A stretch of 64,000 bases of DNA from Bradyrhizobium algeriense (GCF_003062295.1 NZ_PYCN01000002.1:124001-188000), one strand, 5' to 3'. Shown: positions 9,088 through 18,557, counted from the first letter of the stretch. The notes: generated by a model not told the origin, from the letters alone. A program made the numbers and translations.

Positions 9088-9966
9088 TCACCGTGCTTGA
9101 GCAGGCTGCGGCGCATCAAGAAACCGCCGCAACGACGCGAGGACTTCATCGAGCCGGTCATGATGAAGCCAATGTCCGGCGCCTGCGAGCTTCTGCAGTT
9201 CGGCCTGCCTGAAATGCGCGAGCAGGCCGGCGGCCTCGGGGTCGGGAAGAAAGCTTTCGTCACCCCACATCAACAGGGTCGGACAGGTGATGCGCGACCA
9301 CAAGGCGGCATATTCGTCCGATGACAGCCGATACGGCGCCCTCGCCCGCTGATAATGGTCGAACCTCCAGCGATAGAGACCGTCGGCATCCTGCCGAACG
9401 CCGTGGCGGGCAAGATGAAGCGCCAGCGTTGGTGTCAGCCGCTTGTTGCGCGCCGACAACCGCGTCGCCGCTTCCTCGATCGTCCGGAACGCGCTGGGTT
9501 CGCGCTCGGAGATGCGATCGAGTTGGTCGATCCATCGCGACATCTGCTCGTGAATCGGTGTGCGTCGGGAGCCTGACAGAAAGGCTCCGTCCAGCACGGC
9601 AAGGCGCGATACCCGATCCGGATAGGTTCCGGCATAGGCGAGCGAGATCATTCCGCCCAGCGAATGACCAACGATGGCGGGATCCCGCAGCTCCGTGAAG
9701 TGGATCAAGCGGCTGAGGTCATAGACATGATCGACCAGACTATAGCTGCTTCCCTTTGCCCAATCGGAATCGCCGTGGCCGCGCAGATCCGGGGCGATGA
9801 TATGGAAATGCGGTTGCAATTCGCGCGCGATCGCATCCCAGTTGCGGCAATGATCGAGCCCGCCATGGACCAGGATTAGGGGCGGCGCGGCTTCATTGCC
9901 CCAGTCGACATAGTGCAGCCGCAGCCCCTGGGACTCATAAAAGCGGTCTGCCGGTTCGGCCGTCAT
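9088..9966 (-). CDS. Alpha/beta-fold hydrolase
   Basis: 292 residues. The oxyanion strand is LILVHGGLDHCRNWD (about 31-45), followed by DLRGHGDSDW; the nucleophile elbow is GHSLGGM with Ser near 101; an acid candidate is in LLMWGDESFLPDPE and the catalytic His in AGAGHWLHHD near the C-terminus. The triad is therefore complete. The family includes esterases, epoxide hydrolases and C-C bond hydrolases, so the substrate is open. It lies 27 bases downstream of the 2-hydroxyacid dehydrogenase on the same strand and may be co-transcribed with it. Confidence 0.88.
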   Translation of the reverse strand: MTAEPADRFYESQGLRLHYVDWGNEAAPPLILVHGGLDHCRNWDAIARELQPHFHIIAPDLRGHGDSDWAKGSSYSLVDHVYDLSRLIHFTELRDPAIVGHSLGGMISLAYAGTYPDRVSRLAVLDGAFLSGSRRTPIHEQMSRWIDQLDRISEREPSAFRTIEEAATRLSARNKRLTPTLALHLARHGVRQDADGLYRWRFDHYQRARAPYRLSSDEYAALWSRITCPTLLMWGDESFLPDPEAAGLLAHFRQAELQKLAGAGHWLHHDRLDEVLASLRRFLDAPQPAQAR

Positions 9967-9993
9967 GGAATCGTCTCTCGCTGACGTGATGGC

Positions 9994-11043
9994 CTATTTC
10001 GGCGCAAATCCGAACGTGCGCTCGAAGCGCTTGACGTAATCGGGCCACACCTCGGGATTGACGATGCGCGGCGGCAGCCTGCCATCCAGCGCATCGAGAA
10101 TCTGCTCGGCAGCGATCTTGCCCATGTTCATGCGCGCTTCCTTGGTGACGCCTGCCGTGTGCGGGCTCGCCAGCACATTGTCGAACTGCAGCAGCGGATG
10201 CTCCGGCGGCGGCGGCTCCTTGTCCCAGACGTCGAGACCTGCGCCCGCAATCCGCTTGTCGCGCAACGCCTCGTACAGCGCTTCCTCATCGTGAATGAAG
10301 CCGCGCGCCGTGGTGATGAAAAAGGCGTGCGGCTGCATCAGCGCGAATTCGCGGGCGCCGATCATGCGGCGATTGTCCTTGGTCAGCGGACAGGAAATCG
10401 AGACGAAGTCCGAGCGGCGCATCAGATCGTGAAGCTCGACCTTCTCGCCGCCCCGCGCGGCGATTTCTTCCGCGGTCAGAAAGGGATCGTAGGCGATCAC
10501 CTTCATATGCAGCAGGCCATTGCACAGCTCCGCGATGCGGCGGCCGACATTGCCGATGCCGACGATGCCGATGGTCTTGCCCTGCGCCTCGTTGCCGATC
10601 AGCGCGTTGCGATTGACGTTGGCCTCTCGGCGCAGCGCGCGGTCGGACTCGAGAATGCGCTTGGACAGCGTCAGCAGCATGCCGAGCGCATGCTCGGCGA
10701 CCGAGTTGGCGTTGCCGCCGGATTGATTGACGACGAGCACCCCCGCCGCCGTGCAGGCATCGACATCAACGGGATCAAAACCCGCGCCGTTCGAGGACAC
10801 GATCAGGAGGTTCGGCGCCCGCTTCAGCAAATCCTTGTCAACATGGAAATGCCTGGCGATCTCGTCGCGCGCCGCTCCGACCTGATAGGCATGCGCCGCC
10901 GCCAAAATTGGCGCTGCAATCGTATCGGGGCTTTCGTTTTCCAGCCGGTCCAGCCGCACGTCGGCGCGCGCTTTCAGGATGTCGATGTAGATCTCGTGAG
11001 CGAGATATTTGACGTAGAACACGCGCTTGTTGTTGACGGTCAT
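9994..11043 (-). CDS. D-2-hydroxyacid dehydrogenase family protein
   Basis: 349 residues. The NAD-binding motif GIVGIGNVGRRIAELC lies near 150-165; catalytic residues are Arg in TTARGFIHDEEAL, Glu in DKEPPPPEHPLL and His in SPHTAGVT. The length suits the phosphoglycerate-dehydrogenase/hydroxyacid branch without an ACT domain. The ATG at 11043 follows AAGGAAA and is preferred to a TTG twelve bases upstream. It is divergent from the split thiamine-diphosphate decarboxylase genes, so the pair may share a promoter region and handle related 2-oxo/2-hydroxy acids. The physiological substrate is not determinable from the sequence. Confidence 0.87.
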   Translation of the reverse strand: MTVNNKRVFYVKYLAHEIYIDILKARADVRLDRLENESPDTIAAPILAAAHAYQVGAARDEIARHFHVDKDLLKRAPNLLIVSSNGAGFDPVDVDACTAAGVLVVNQSGGNANSVAEHALGMLLTLSKRILESDRALRREANVNRNALIGNEAQGKTIGIVGIGNVGRRIAELCNGLLHMKVIAYDPFLTAEEIAARGGEKVELHDLMRRSDFVSISCPLTKDNRRMIGAREFALMQPHAFFITTARGFIHDEEALYEALRDKRIAGAGLDVWDKEPPPPEHPLLQFDNVLASPHTAGVTKEARMNMGKIAAEQILDALDGRLPPRIVNPEVWPDYVKRFERTFGFAPK

Positions 11044-11366
11044 TTTCCTTGGCAACTTTCAGTTCGAAGAGCGTAGGGCTTGACTGGTTTGGCGGGAGGG
11101 CCGCTGGCGGCCATGGTCAGTAACAAGTCTCAGTGGAAGCGCCCGCAGCGCGGCAGCCGCGTTGGCAGCATTTCGGATATATCCAGCCATTGCCCCTCCC
11201 GGCATCTCTTCTTGCTTATCTCATATCGCCGCATACCCGATGTAGAGGCGCGCGGCGCAGAGCAGGATACGATCGGAACATGTTGACAATCTCGCCGATG
11301 GCGTCAAGTTTCGCCGCTCCAAGAATGAAAGCCGACGAATAATCGGCGCGGATGAGGGAGACCAAA
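11044..11366. other. Divergent intergenic region, probable promoters
   Basis: About 320 bases separate the minus-strand dehydrogenase from the plus-strand decarboxylase alpha gene, so both promoters should lie here. I see no strong consensus boxes or palindromic operator, and no convincing small gene. Confidence 0.5.
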
Positions 11367-11921
11367 ATGGCGGTTGTGGAGGAAAAAACCTCGCCCGAAA
11401 CCTCTGAGAAGAGCTGGCACGGCATCGTGCTGCAAACCCTCAAGCGCAACGATATCCGCCTGGTCCCCTACGTGCCCGACCGCGTCCTGACGACGCTGAT
11501 CAGGAATCTGCACGCCGATCCCTTTTTCACGACCTTCCCCACCGCGCGCGAGGAGGAAGCGGTCGGCATCGTCTCCGGCGCCTGGATGGGCGGCATGCGC
11601 GGCGCGGTGCTGATGCAGACGTCCGGGTTTGCCACGCTCGCGAACGTGCTGGCGTCGCTGGCGATCCCCTATCAGATCCCGCTGATCATGTTCGTGTCCG
11701 AGCGCGGCACGCTCGGCGAGTTCAATTACGGCCAGTCGCTGGTGTGCCGCACCATGCGCCCCGTGCTGGATTCGCTCGCAATGGAGCACCACACCGCCAC
11801 ACGTCTCGACGAGTTCGAATTCATCGTCGACCGCTCCATCAAGCAGGCCATCACCACGCAGGCGCCGGTCGCGCTGATCCTCTCGCCGCTTCTGACCGGC
11901 GGCAAGGTCTTCGACAAGTGA
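11367..11921 (+). CDS. Thiamine-diphosphate enzyme, PYR-domain subunit (sulfopyruvate/phosphonopyruvate decarboxylase alpha-like)
   Basis: 184 residues, matching the stand-alone N-terminal (pyrimidine-binding) half of a ThDP decarboxylase, as in sulfopyruvate decarboxylase ComD. The cofactor-activating Glu is in TAREEEAVGIVSGAWMGG (about 58-75), followed by MQTSGFATLANVLASLAIPY. It would pair with the next gene, which carries the diphosphate-binding half, to decarboxylate a 2-oxo acid. The ATG at 11367 is chosen for the GGGAGACC before it. The downstream gene starts eight bases after its stop. Sulfopyruvate is only one of several possible substrates. Confidence 0.85.
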   Translation: MAVVEEKTSPETSEKSWHGIVLQTLKRNDIRLVPYVPDRVLTTLIRNLHADPFFTTFPTAREEEAVGIVSGAWMGGMRGAVLMQTSGFATLANVLASLAIPYQIPLIMFVSERGTLGEFNYGQSLVCRTMRPVLDSLAMEHHTATRLDEFEFIVDRSIKQAITTQAPVALILSPLLTGGKVFDK

Positions 11922-11929
11922 GCGATCCC

Positions 11930-12538
11930 ATGAACAGCGACACCTCTGCCCGCAATACCAAGGTCATGAACCGCTTCGATCTCACCTCGCGGCTGATCGC
12001 GAAATTGAAGCACGAGGAAGCCGTGATCGGCGGCATCGGCAATACCAATTTCGACCTGTGGGCCGCCGGCCACCGGCCGCAGAATTTCTACATGCTCGGC
12101 AGCATGGGCCTTGCCTTCCCGATCGCGCTCGGCGTAGCGCTGGCGCAACCGGACCGCCGGGTGTTTGCGCTCGAAGGCGACGGCTCGCTGTTGATGCAAC
12201 TCGGGTCGCTCTCGACCATTGCGACGCTGGCGCCGAAAAACCTCACCATGGTGGTGATGGACAACGGCATCTATCAGATCACCGGCGCGCAACCGACGCC
12301 AGGCGCCACTGTTGCCGACGTCGTCGCCATCGCCATCGCGAGCGGGCTCACCCACTCCAGCTGGGCGGCGGATGAAGACGATTTCGAGCGGCTGATCGAA
12401 CAATCCATGTCGGCCGCAGGCCCGACGCTGATCGGCGTGCGTATCGACGACAAGCCGGGCCTTGGCACCACCCGCCGCGATCCCGTGCAGATCCGGGAAC
12501 GCTTCATGCACGGTATGGGCGTACGGGAGCCGCTCTGA
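11930..12538 (+). CDS. Thiamine-diphosphate enzyme, PP-domain subunit (sulfopyruvate/phosphonopyruvate decarboxylase beta-like)
   Basis: 202 residues forming the C-terminal diphosphate-binding half of a ThDP decarboxylase. The Mg-ThDP motif runs from EGDGSLLMQLG (about 81) to VVMDNGIYQITG (about 112), and GSMGLAFPIALGVALAQP precedes it. It is the obligate partner of the preceding PYR subunit and lies directly after it. Such split enzymes act on sulfopyruvate or phosphonopyruvate, and related ones on other 2-oxo acids. No further genes of coenzyme M or phosphonate metabolism are nearby, so I leave the substrate open. Confidence 0.85.
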   Translation: MNSDTSARNTKVMNRFDLTSRLIAKLKHEEAVIGGIGNTNFDLWAAGHRPQNFYMLGSMGLAFPIALGVALAQPDRRVFALEGDGSLLMQLGSLSTIATLAPKNLTMVVMDNGIYQITGAQPTPGATVADVVAIAIASGLTHSSWAADEDDFERLIEQSMSAAGPTLIGVRIDDKPGLGTTRRDPVQIRERFMHGMGVREPL

Positions 12539-12613
12539 GGCGAATTAACCACAGGCATCGCCAATTCGCATGCACGGGAATATCCGGCACATAATTCGTG
12601 CTATGCGGTCCCG

Positions 12614-12967
12614 ATGACGATCATCCTTCGATTATTCGCCTGGGGCCTTGCCGCAGCCATCGCGTTCGCCACCCTCGGGCCGGCGGAACAGCGGCCCCAT
12701 TCAAACCTCGGACAAAACGGAGAGCACGCGCTTGCCTTCGTGCTGCTGGGACTGGCTTTCGGACTGGCCTACACGCGCGCTCCATCGCGCACGGCCGCCC
12801 TCGTCATCGCCTTCACAGGTCTGATCGAAGTGCTGCAGTTCCTGGCGCCCGGCCGGCACGCACGCCTGGAAGATTTTTTGGTCGACGCGCTGGCGGCATC
12901 GCTCGGCCTTGTGGCTGCTGCGGCTCTCGACTGGACGATCAGGCGAACCCAGCGATCGTTGCCCTAG
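12614..12967 (+). CDS. VanZ-like small membrane protein
   Basis: 117 residues with about three to four hydrophobic segments. The segment HALAFVLLGLAFGLAYT followed by IEVLQFLAPGRHARLEDFLVDALAASLG matches the VanZ-like family, whose conserved acidic GR..E..D.. region precedes the last helix. Function in this family is mostly unknown (VanZ itself gives low-level teicoplanin resistance). The ribosome site is weak. The gene stands alone between the decarboxylase pair and a convergent minus-strand gene. Confidence 0.75.
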   Translation: MTIILRLFAWGLAAAIAFATLGPAEQRPHSNLGQNGEHALAFVLLGLAFGLAYTRAPSRTAALVIAFTGLIEVLQFLAPGRHARLEDFLVDALAASLGLVAAAALDWTIRRTQRSLP

Positions 12968-12992
12968 CCCCCGTCGCAAAAAATCCTCGCAC

Positions 12993-13027
12993 AAAAAATC
13001 CTCGCGGGACAACGCCCCGCGAGGATT
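12993..13027 (-). terminator. Rho-independent terminator of the DUF1236 gene
   Basis: A perfect 12-bp stem (12997-13008 with 13016-13027) closes a seven-base loop. Read on the minus strand it is followed by six T residues (12993-12998 as A on the plus strand), and lies about 25 bases past the stop of the DUF1236 gene. A second copy of the AATCCTCGC half-stem sits just beyond it. Confidence 0.85.
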
Positions 13028-13049
13028 AATCCTGGAAACGCGGTCTTCG

Positions 13050-13433
13050 TTAGTCGAGGATCCTGACGACCCTGCGCGTGCGCGGCTCCACGATCACACG
13101 GCGATCGTTGACGACCGCATAGCGGTATTCCGTGTATCGCGGTACCGGTCTCAACGCGACGGTCGGGGGCAACGGCTCGCCCACCACCACCTGCTCACGA
13201 ACCACGACAGAACGGTCACGCGGGATCGAGGTGATTACGGCGTTCGGAATTTCCACGGCTGCGCCGACCGCGGCACCCACGGTGCCGCCGACGATCGCGC
13301 CGAGCGGGCCACCTACTTCGCCGCCCCTCGCGGCGCCCTCCGCCGCACCTTGGGCGGTAGTCGACTGGGCAAATGCCGCGCCTGGGACCAGCAGCGAGGC
13401 GGCAATCAACGAAACAGCCAAACGATTATTCAT
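13050..13433 (-). CDS. Exported DUF1236-domain protein
   Basis: 127 residues. A signal peptide is evident (LAVSLIAASLLVPGAAFA then QSTTAQG), then a Gly/Ala-rich stretch with GAIVGGTVGAAVGAAVE, then the DUF1236-type end RYAVVNDRRVIVEPRTRRVV. Proteins of this kind are abundant in Bradyrhizobium and have no known activity. The ATG at 13433 is preferred over an upstream start because GGAGG lies six bases before it and the signal peptide begins there. A strong terminator follows the gene. It stands as a single-gene unit. Confidence 0.88.
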   Translation of the reverse strand: MNNRLAVSLIAASLLVPGAAFAQSTTAQGAAEGAARGGEVGGPLGAIVGGTVGAAVGAAVEIPNAVITSIPRDRSVVVREQVVVGEPLPPTVALRPVPRYTEYRYAVVNDRRVIVEPRTRRVVRILD

Positions 13434-13507
13434 CACATCCTCCAGTGAATTGATGATGCGTCTCAACCACTGGAAGCGAGAGAATGTTCCGGTTCCAATG
13501 CGGCAGC

Positions 13508-13537
13508 AAAAAGGGCCGCGCCGAAATTTCGACGCGG
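13508..13537 (-). terminator. Terminator of the gcl-hyi-glxR operon
   Basis: An inverted repeat (CCGCGTCGAAA against TTTCGGCGCGG, minus strand, one G-T pair) is followed after three bases by five T residues on the minus strand. It lies 29 bases beyond the glxR stop, as expected for the operon end. Confidence 0.65.
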
Positions 13538-13565
13538 TTCCAGTCACAGGGGAGTTCCAGATAAT

Positions 13566-14453
13566 TCAGCCTTTTGCGACCTGATGGTTCGCCATCATCT
13601 CCAGCGCACGCACCATGCCCGAATGGTCCCACGCCTTGCCGCCATGGGCGGTACACGAACTGAACAATTGCTGAGCGACCGCCGTGCTGGGTAAGGAAAT
13701 GCCGAGCGCACGCGCGCCCTCCAGCGCCAGGTTGAGATCCTTCTGGTGCAGTTCGATGCGAAAGCCCGGTTCGAAGTTGCGCTTCACCATGCGCTCGCCA
13801 TGCACTTCGAGAATTCGCGACGACGCAAAGCCGCCCATCAGCGCCTGCCGCACCAGCGCCGGATCCGCGCCTGCCTTCGACGCGAACAACAGCGCTTCGC
13901 CGACCGCCTCGATCGTCAGCGCCACGATGATCTGGTTGGCAACCTTGGTGGTCTGCCCGTCGCCATTGCCGCCGACGAGGGTGACGTTCTTGCCCATCTT
14001 GTCGAACACCGGCTTCATGGTGTTGAACGCGCGCTCCGGCCCGCCCACCATGATGGTCAGGCTCGCCGCCTTGGCGCCGACCTCGCCACCGGAAACCGGC
14101 GCGTCGAGATAATCGGCGCCGAGCGCCTCTACTTTCTTTGCAAACTCCTTGGTCGCCAGCGGCGAGATCGAACTCATGTCGACGACGATCTGCCCCTTGG
14201 AGAGCCCGGCCGCGACGCCGTCCGGCCCAAACAACACCGCTTCCACATGCGGCGTATCCGGCACCATGATGATGACGGCGTCGGCCCTCTCGGCGACTTC
14301 CTTGCCGGACTTGCAGACCACACCACCGGCAGCGACCAGCTCCGGCGCAATCGGCCCTACATCGTGCAGAAACAGGCGGTGGTCAGCGGCCTGAAGATGG
14401 CCCGCCATCGGGCGCCCCATGGTGCCGAGGCCGATAAAGCCGATATCGATCAT
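13566..14453 (-). CDS. glxR: Tartronate semialdehyde reductase (2-hydroxy-3-oxopropionate reductase)
   Basis: 295-residue beta-hydroxyacid dehydrogenase. The NAD(P)-binding motif IGFIGLGTMGRPMAGHL begins at residue 4; the substrate-loop signature DAPVSGGEVGAKAASLTIMVGG lies near 117-138; the catalytic Lys is in TTKVANQIIVALT near 170. It reduces tartronate semialdehyde to D-glycerate. It is the last gene of a minus-strand run after gcl and hyi, 34 bases from hyi, with AGGGGAG before its ATG. The gene order fixes the assignment over the related 3-hydroxyisobutyrate dehydrogenases. Confidence 0.92.
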   Translation of the reverse strand: MIDIGFIGLGTMGRPMAGHLQAADHRLFLHDVGPIAPELVAAGGVVCKSGKEVAERADAVIIMVPDTPHVEAVLFGPDGVAAGLSKGQIVVDMSSISPLATKEFAKKVEALGADYLDAPVSGGEVGAKAASLTIMVGGPERAFNTMKPVFDKMGKNVTLVGGNGDGQTTKVANQIIVALTIEAVGEALLFASKAGADPALVRQALMGGFASSRILEVHGERMVKRNFEPGFRIELHQKDLNLALEGARALGISLPSTAVAQQLFSSCTAHGGKAWDHSGMVRALEMMANHQVAKG

Positions 14454-14487
14454 TTCAAACTCCCCTTTGTCTTTTCTTGTTTCTTGT

Positions 14488-15273
14488 TCAAGTGTCGGCC
14501 GTCAGCGCGGCGTGCCAACCGAGGCCCTCGACTGTCGTCGTCCTCGGCTTGTATTCGCACCCGACCCAACCGCGATAACCAATAGCGTCGAGATGGCGGA
14601 ACAGGAAGGGATAGTTGATCTCGCCGGTGCCCGGCTCATTGCGGCCGGGATTATCAGCGAGCTGGACATGGGCGATGCGGGCCAAGTGCTTTTGCAAGGT
14701 GCGCGCAATGTCGCCCTCCATCACCTGCATGTGGTAGATGTCGTACTGCACGAACAGGTTGCTCGAACGTACGTCCGCAATGAGCTGAAGCGCCTGCTCG
14801 GTCCGGTTCAGAAAGAAGCCGGGGATGTCGATCGTGTTGATCGGCTCGATCAGGAGCTTGATCCCTTCCCTCGCGAGCGCATCCGCTGCGAAACGCAGAT
14901 TCCCCACCAGCACCTCGTTCAAATCGATCCTGTCCACACCGTCAGGCGCGATACCGACCAGGCAGTTGAGCTGACGGCAATCGAGCGCCTTGGCGTAATC
15001 GATGGCGCGCGCGACACCGTCGCGAAACTCCTCGACCCTGTCGGGCAGGATCGCGATGCCCCGCTCACCCGCCGCCCAGTTGCCCGCGGGAAGATTATGC
15101 AGCACCTGGGTCAGCCCGTGCTGGTGCAATTGCTCGCGCAGCTCGGCCTTGTCGAAATCATACGGGAATAGATATTCCACCCCGCTGAAGCCGGCCGACT
15201 TGGCGGCGGCGAAGCGATCGAGGAACGGCAACTCGCCGAACAGCATGGTGAGATTGGCGGCAAATTTTGGCAC
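14488..15273 (-). CDS. hyi: Hydroxypyruvate isomerase
   Basis: 261-residue TIM-barrel protein of the xylose-isomerase-like AP-endonuclease-2 group. It opens with FAANLTMLFGELPFLDRFAAA and carries LIEPINTIDIPGFFLN (metal Glu near 143), the DIYHMQVMEGD segment near 178, and GEINYPFLFRHLDAIGYRGWVGCEY with the final metal Glu. It interconverts hydroxypyruvate and tartronate semialdehyde and is regularly coupled to gcl. The start codon is GTG, with GAGGAGA seven bases before it. It lies 17 bases after gcl and 34 before glxR. Confidence 0.92.
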   Translation of the reverse strand: MPKFAANLTMLFGELPFLDRFAAAKSAGFSGVEYLFPYDFDKAELREQLHQHGLTQVLHNLPAGNWAAGERGIAILPDRVEEFRDGVARAIDYAKALDCRQLNCLVGIAPDGVDRIDLNEVLVGNLRFAADALAREGIKLLIEPINTIDIPGFFLNRTEQALQLIADVRSSNLFVQYDIYHMQVMEGDIARTLQKHLARIAHVQLADNPGRNEPGTGEINYPFLFRHLDAIGYRGWVGCEYKPRTTTVEGLGWHAALTADT

Positions 15274-15290
15274 GATCTACTCTCCTCGAT

Positions 15291-17090
15291 TTATGCCGGC
15301 AGCAGCTTGCCGGATTGCGGCGCGCTCGACTTGGCGGGTGTGTCGTCCAGCGGTAGATCGAGCACCTCCTCGAATTCGACGATGTTGTCGATCTCGGTGC
15401 CCATCGAGATGTTGGTCACCCGTTCGAGAATGAACTCGACCACAACAGGCACCTTGAACTCCGCCATCCATTCCCGAGCTGTCGCGAACGCCGCTTGCGC
15501 ATGGTTCGGGTCGGTGACGCGGATCGCCTTGCAGCCCAGCCCCTCGGCCACCGCGACGTGGTCCACGCCGTAGACCCCGAGCTCGGGGGCGTTGATGTTC
15601 TCGAAGGAAAGCTGGACGTGGTAGTCCATGTCGAAGCCGCGCTGCGCCTGGCGGATCAGTCCGAGATAGGAGTTGTTCACGACGACGTGGATGTAGGGCA
15701 GCTTGAACTGCGCGCCGACCGCGAGTTCCTCGATCAGGAACTGGAAATCGTAATCCCCCGACAGCGCGACGATGTTGCGGCTTGGATCGGCCGCGCGCAC
15801 GCCAAGCGCCGCCGGCAGTGTCCAGCCGAGCGGACCGGCTTGCCCTGCATTGATCCAGTTGCGCGGGCCGTAGACGCCGAGAAACTGCGCGCCGGCGATC
15901 TGCGACAGGCCGATCACGCTGACGTAGCAGGTATCGCGCCCGAACGCCTTGCTCATCTCTTCATAGACGCGCTGCGGCTTGATCGGCATGTCGTCGAAAT
16001 GACTCTTGCGCAGCATCGTGCGCTTGCGGTCCTGGCACGCCGCCGGCCACGCCTGCCGCTCCCGCAGCTTGCCGGCCTTACGCCACTCCCTGGCCACCGC
16101 GACGAACAATTCCAGCGCCGCCTTGGCGTCGGACACGATGCCGAAATCGGGATTGAAGACGCGCCCGATCTGCGTCGGCTCGATATCGACATGCACGAAC
16201 GTCCGACCCTTGGTGTAGGTCTCGATCGAACCGGTGTGCCGGTTGGCCCAACGGTTGCCGATCCCAAGCACGAAGTCGGATTGCAGCATGGTCGCGTTGC
16301 CGTAGCGGTGGCTGGTCTGCAGGCCGACCATGCCCGCCATCAGCACGTGATCATCGGGAATGGCGCCCCACCCCATCAGCGTCGGCACCACCGGAACGTT
16401 GACGGTCTCGGCGAACGCCACGAGCAACTCCGATGCGTCGGCATTGATGACGCCACCGCCCGCGACGATCAGCGGCCGCTCCGCCGCGTTGAGCATCTCG
16501 AGCGCCTTTTCGATCTGCTTGCGCGTCGCTACAGGCTTGTAGACCGGCAGCGGCTCATAAGTCTCGTCGTCGAATTCGATTTCCGCAAGCTGCACGTCGA
16601 GCGGCAGGTCGATCAGGACCGGCCCCGGGCGCCCGGAGCGCATGATATGAAACGCCTGGCTGAACACGCGCGGCACCAGCGCCGGTTCGCGCACGGTGAC
16701 CGCCCATTTCGTCACGGGCTTGGCGATGGATTCGATATCGATGGCCTGAAAGTCTTCCTTGTAAAGCCGTGCGCGCGGCGCCTGCCCGGTGATACAGAGG
16801 ATCGGAATGGAGTCCGCGATCGCCGAATAGAGTCCGGTGATCATGTCGGTGCCGGCCGGCCCCGATGTGCCGATGCAGACGCCGATATTGCCCGCCCCGG
16901 CGCGGGTATAGCCCTCGGCCATGTGGGAGGCGCCCTCGACATGGCGCGCCAGGATGTGCCCGATCGAGCCGCGCTTCTTCAGCGCGGAATACAACGGATT
17001 GATCGCCGCTCCGGGAACCCCGAAGGCGATGGTCACGCCTTCCTTTTCCAGGATCCGTACGGCCGCATCGATCGCTCGCATCTTCGCCAT
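15291..17090 (-). CDS. gcl: Glyoxylate carboligase (tartronate-semialdehyde synthase)
   Basis: 599-residue thiamine-diphosphate enzyme that joins two glyoxylates to tartronate semialdehyde with loss of CO2. In the cofactor region the sequence is [15 protein letters not shown]: Val occupies the place of the otherwise conserved activating Glu, the hallmark of glyoxylate carboligase. The C-terminal diphosphate motif is [13 protein letters not shown] to [14 protein letters not shown] (about 440-475). First gene of the operon gcl-hyi-glxR on the minus strand. Within this window oxalate degradation about 20 kb away is the obvious glyoxylate source, with purine or glycolate breakdown as alternatives. 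Glycerate kinase is not in the window. Confidence 0.95.
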   Translation of the reverse strand: MAKMRAIDAAVRILEKEGVTIAFGVPGAAINPLYSALKKRGSIGHILARHVEGASHMAEGYTRAGAGNIGVCIGTSGPAGTDMITGLYSAIADSIPILCITGQAPRARLYKEDFQAIDIESIAKPVTKWAVTVREPALVPRVFSQAFHIMRSGRPGPVLIDLPLDVQLAEIEFDDETYEPLPVYKPVATRKQIEKALEMLNAAERPLIVAGGGVINADASELLVAFAETVNVPVVPTLMGWGAIPDDHVLMAGMVGLQTSHRYGNATMLQSDFVLGIGNRWANRHTGSIETYTKGRTFVHVDIEPTQIGRVFNPDFGIVSDAKAALELFVAVAREWRKAGKLRERQAWPAACQDRKRTMLRKSHFDDMPIKPQRVYEEMSKAFGRDTCYVSVIGLSQIAGAQFLGVYGPRNWINAGQAGPLGWTLPAALGVRAADPSRNIVALSGDYDFQFLIEELAVGAQFKLPYIHVVVNNSYLGLIRQAQRGFDMDYHVQLSFENINAPELGVYGVDHVAVAEGLGCKAIRVTDPNHAQAAFATAREWMAEFKVPVVVEFILERVTNISMGTEIDNIVEFEEVLDLPLDDTPAKSSAPQSGKLLPA

Positions 17091-17339
17091 GTTGCGCCTC
17101 GCTCAAGGGTGTGGCTCTGGCAGCGATCTTCGCGACAGCGACACGCGATCTCAACGCGGGTGATTTTATTTCCCGCGGAGTGGAAGGGATCGACGAAAGT
17201 TACGATAAATCAATTGGTTATTGCCATCACGAGATGGAAACGCCGCGCATCGAAAGTTTCGCTGTACAGACAAGCCAACCGGTTTGCTTCGCAACAATAC
17301 ATGCTAACGTTGCATCAGGGTCGGTTGAAGAAATTGCGA

Positions 17340-18557
17340 ATGTTTTGGTTTGGAAGTCGTGCAGTGGTCCGTTCATACGCGGACAAAAGGTTGTGGCGTT
17401 CGCATCGCTGGCGTTCCCACCAAACGGCCACCCTCGGGCCACTGGCCTTCGCACTGTCGGCATGCTTGACCATCCTGGCTGGAACGGGGGAGCTCGCCCG
17501 GGCGGAGGATCCGCTGTCAGGCAAAATCCTTTCGGCCTGCCGCGTTCCGCCGCGCGCAGCGTACGGCGAAATCCGGAAGCCATCGCCCGAAACCAAGAAA
17601 GGCTACCCTTTCATCCTGGCCGCAACCCGCTTCAAGTTCACGGGCGATTACGACCGCGCCATCGAACAGATTGATCAGGCCATCAAGGCCGATCCAGCAA
17701 ACCCGCGCTTCTATGGTGAACGAGGCATCGCCCGCGGGGCCAACCACCAGTTCAGGGAAGCCGTTGAGGACCTCGATCATGCAATAAGCCTCGATCCCGG
17801 CTCCTCTGTCGCCTTTCTCGAACGAGGGGTGCTCTACGCGGGCATGAGTGAATTCGGCCATGCCATTGAAGATTACGACGAAGCCATCAAGCTCTTTCCC
17901 GCCAACGCCCGTGGCTACCTGCTCCGCGGTATTGTCTACCTCGACAAACGCGAATACGACCGGGCTATCGAGGATTTCGACCAGTCGATCAAATTGGATC
18001 CGCTCTGCCCGTCCGGCTTCAATGCCAGAGGCTTCGCCTACGATCTGAAAGGCCAGCGTGATCGCGCCACGGCAGACTACGACCGGGCGATTGAACTTGA
18101 TCCGGATCCCGGGAATGCCTTCGCTTTCGTGCGTCGTGCCTCAGCCTTCCAGGCCAAACGTGATTATGACCGCGCCATCCAGGACCTTGGACAAGCGTTG
18201 AAACTCGAGCCCAGAAATGCCCGCGCGCTGAACAACCGCTGTTTCATCCGCGCACTTGCCGGCGCATTCGACAGCGCCCTCGCCGATTGCAATGAGGCAT
18301 TACTGATACGACCTCGCGATCCCAGCCTTCTCGATAGCCGCGCGCTCGCCTATCTCGGGAAAGGATCGCTCGACGACTCCCTCGCCGACTATGATGCCGT
18401 GCTTCGTATCAACGCGAGAAAAGCCGTCTCGCTGTATGGGCGCGGGCTCGTCAAACGACGGAAGGGTGACATTGCGGGAAGCGAGGCCGATATCGCGACA
18501 GCGCTGGCCATCCGCCCGGGCGTGGCCGACTACATGGCGCAATACGGCATCAAGTGA
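17340..18557 (+). CDS. Exported tetratricopeptide-repeat protein
   Basis: 405 residues. An N-terminal basic region is followed by a hydrophobic segment (TLGPLAFALSACLTILAGTG, about 33-52) and LARAEDP, consistent with a signal peptide or anchor. About nine TPR units follow from residue 90, recognisable by repeated YDRAI..(D/Y)..AI.LDP. TPR arrays mediate protein contacts; no enzymatic domain is visible. The frame stays open far upstream, but that part is antisense to gcl and is not coding. The start is uncertain: ATG 17340 is used here, and ATG 17301 is possible. Confidence 0.82.
   Translation: MFWFGSRAVVRSYADKRLWRSHRWRSHQTATLGPLAFALSACLTILAGTGELARAEDPLSGKILSACRVPPRAAYGEIRKPSPETKKGYPFILAATRFKFTGDYDRAIEQIDQAIKADPANPRFYGERGIARGANHQFREAVEDLDHAISLDPGSSVAFLERGVLYAGMSEFGHAIEDYDEAIKLFPANARGYLLRGIVYLDKREYDRAIEDFDQSIKLDPLCPSGFNARGFAYDLKGQRDRATADYDRAIELDPDPGNAFAFVRRASAFQAKRDYDRAIQDLGQALKLEPRNARALNNRCFIRALAGAFDSALADCNEALLIRPRDPSLLDSRALAYLGKGSLDDSLADYDAVLRINARKAVSLYGRGLVKRRKGDIAGSEADIATALAIRPGVADYMAQYGIK

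Noticed and set aside
15495..17339. Upstream in-frame extension of the TPR gene, giving a frame of over 1000 codons
   Set aside because: The extension is antisense to gcl and has low-complexity, charged composition; the signal peptide and TPRs begin only after 17300.
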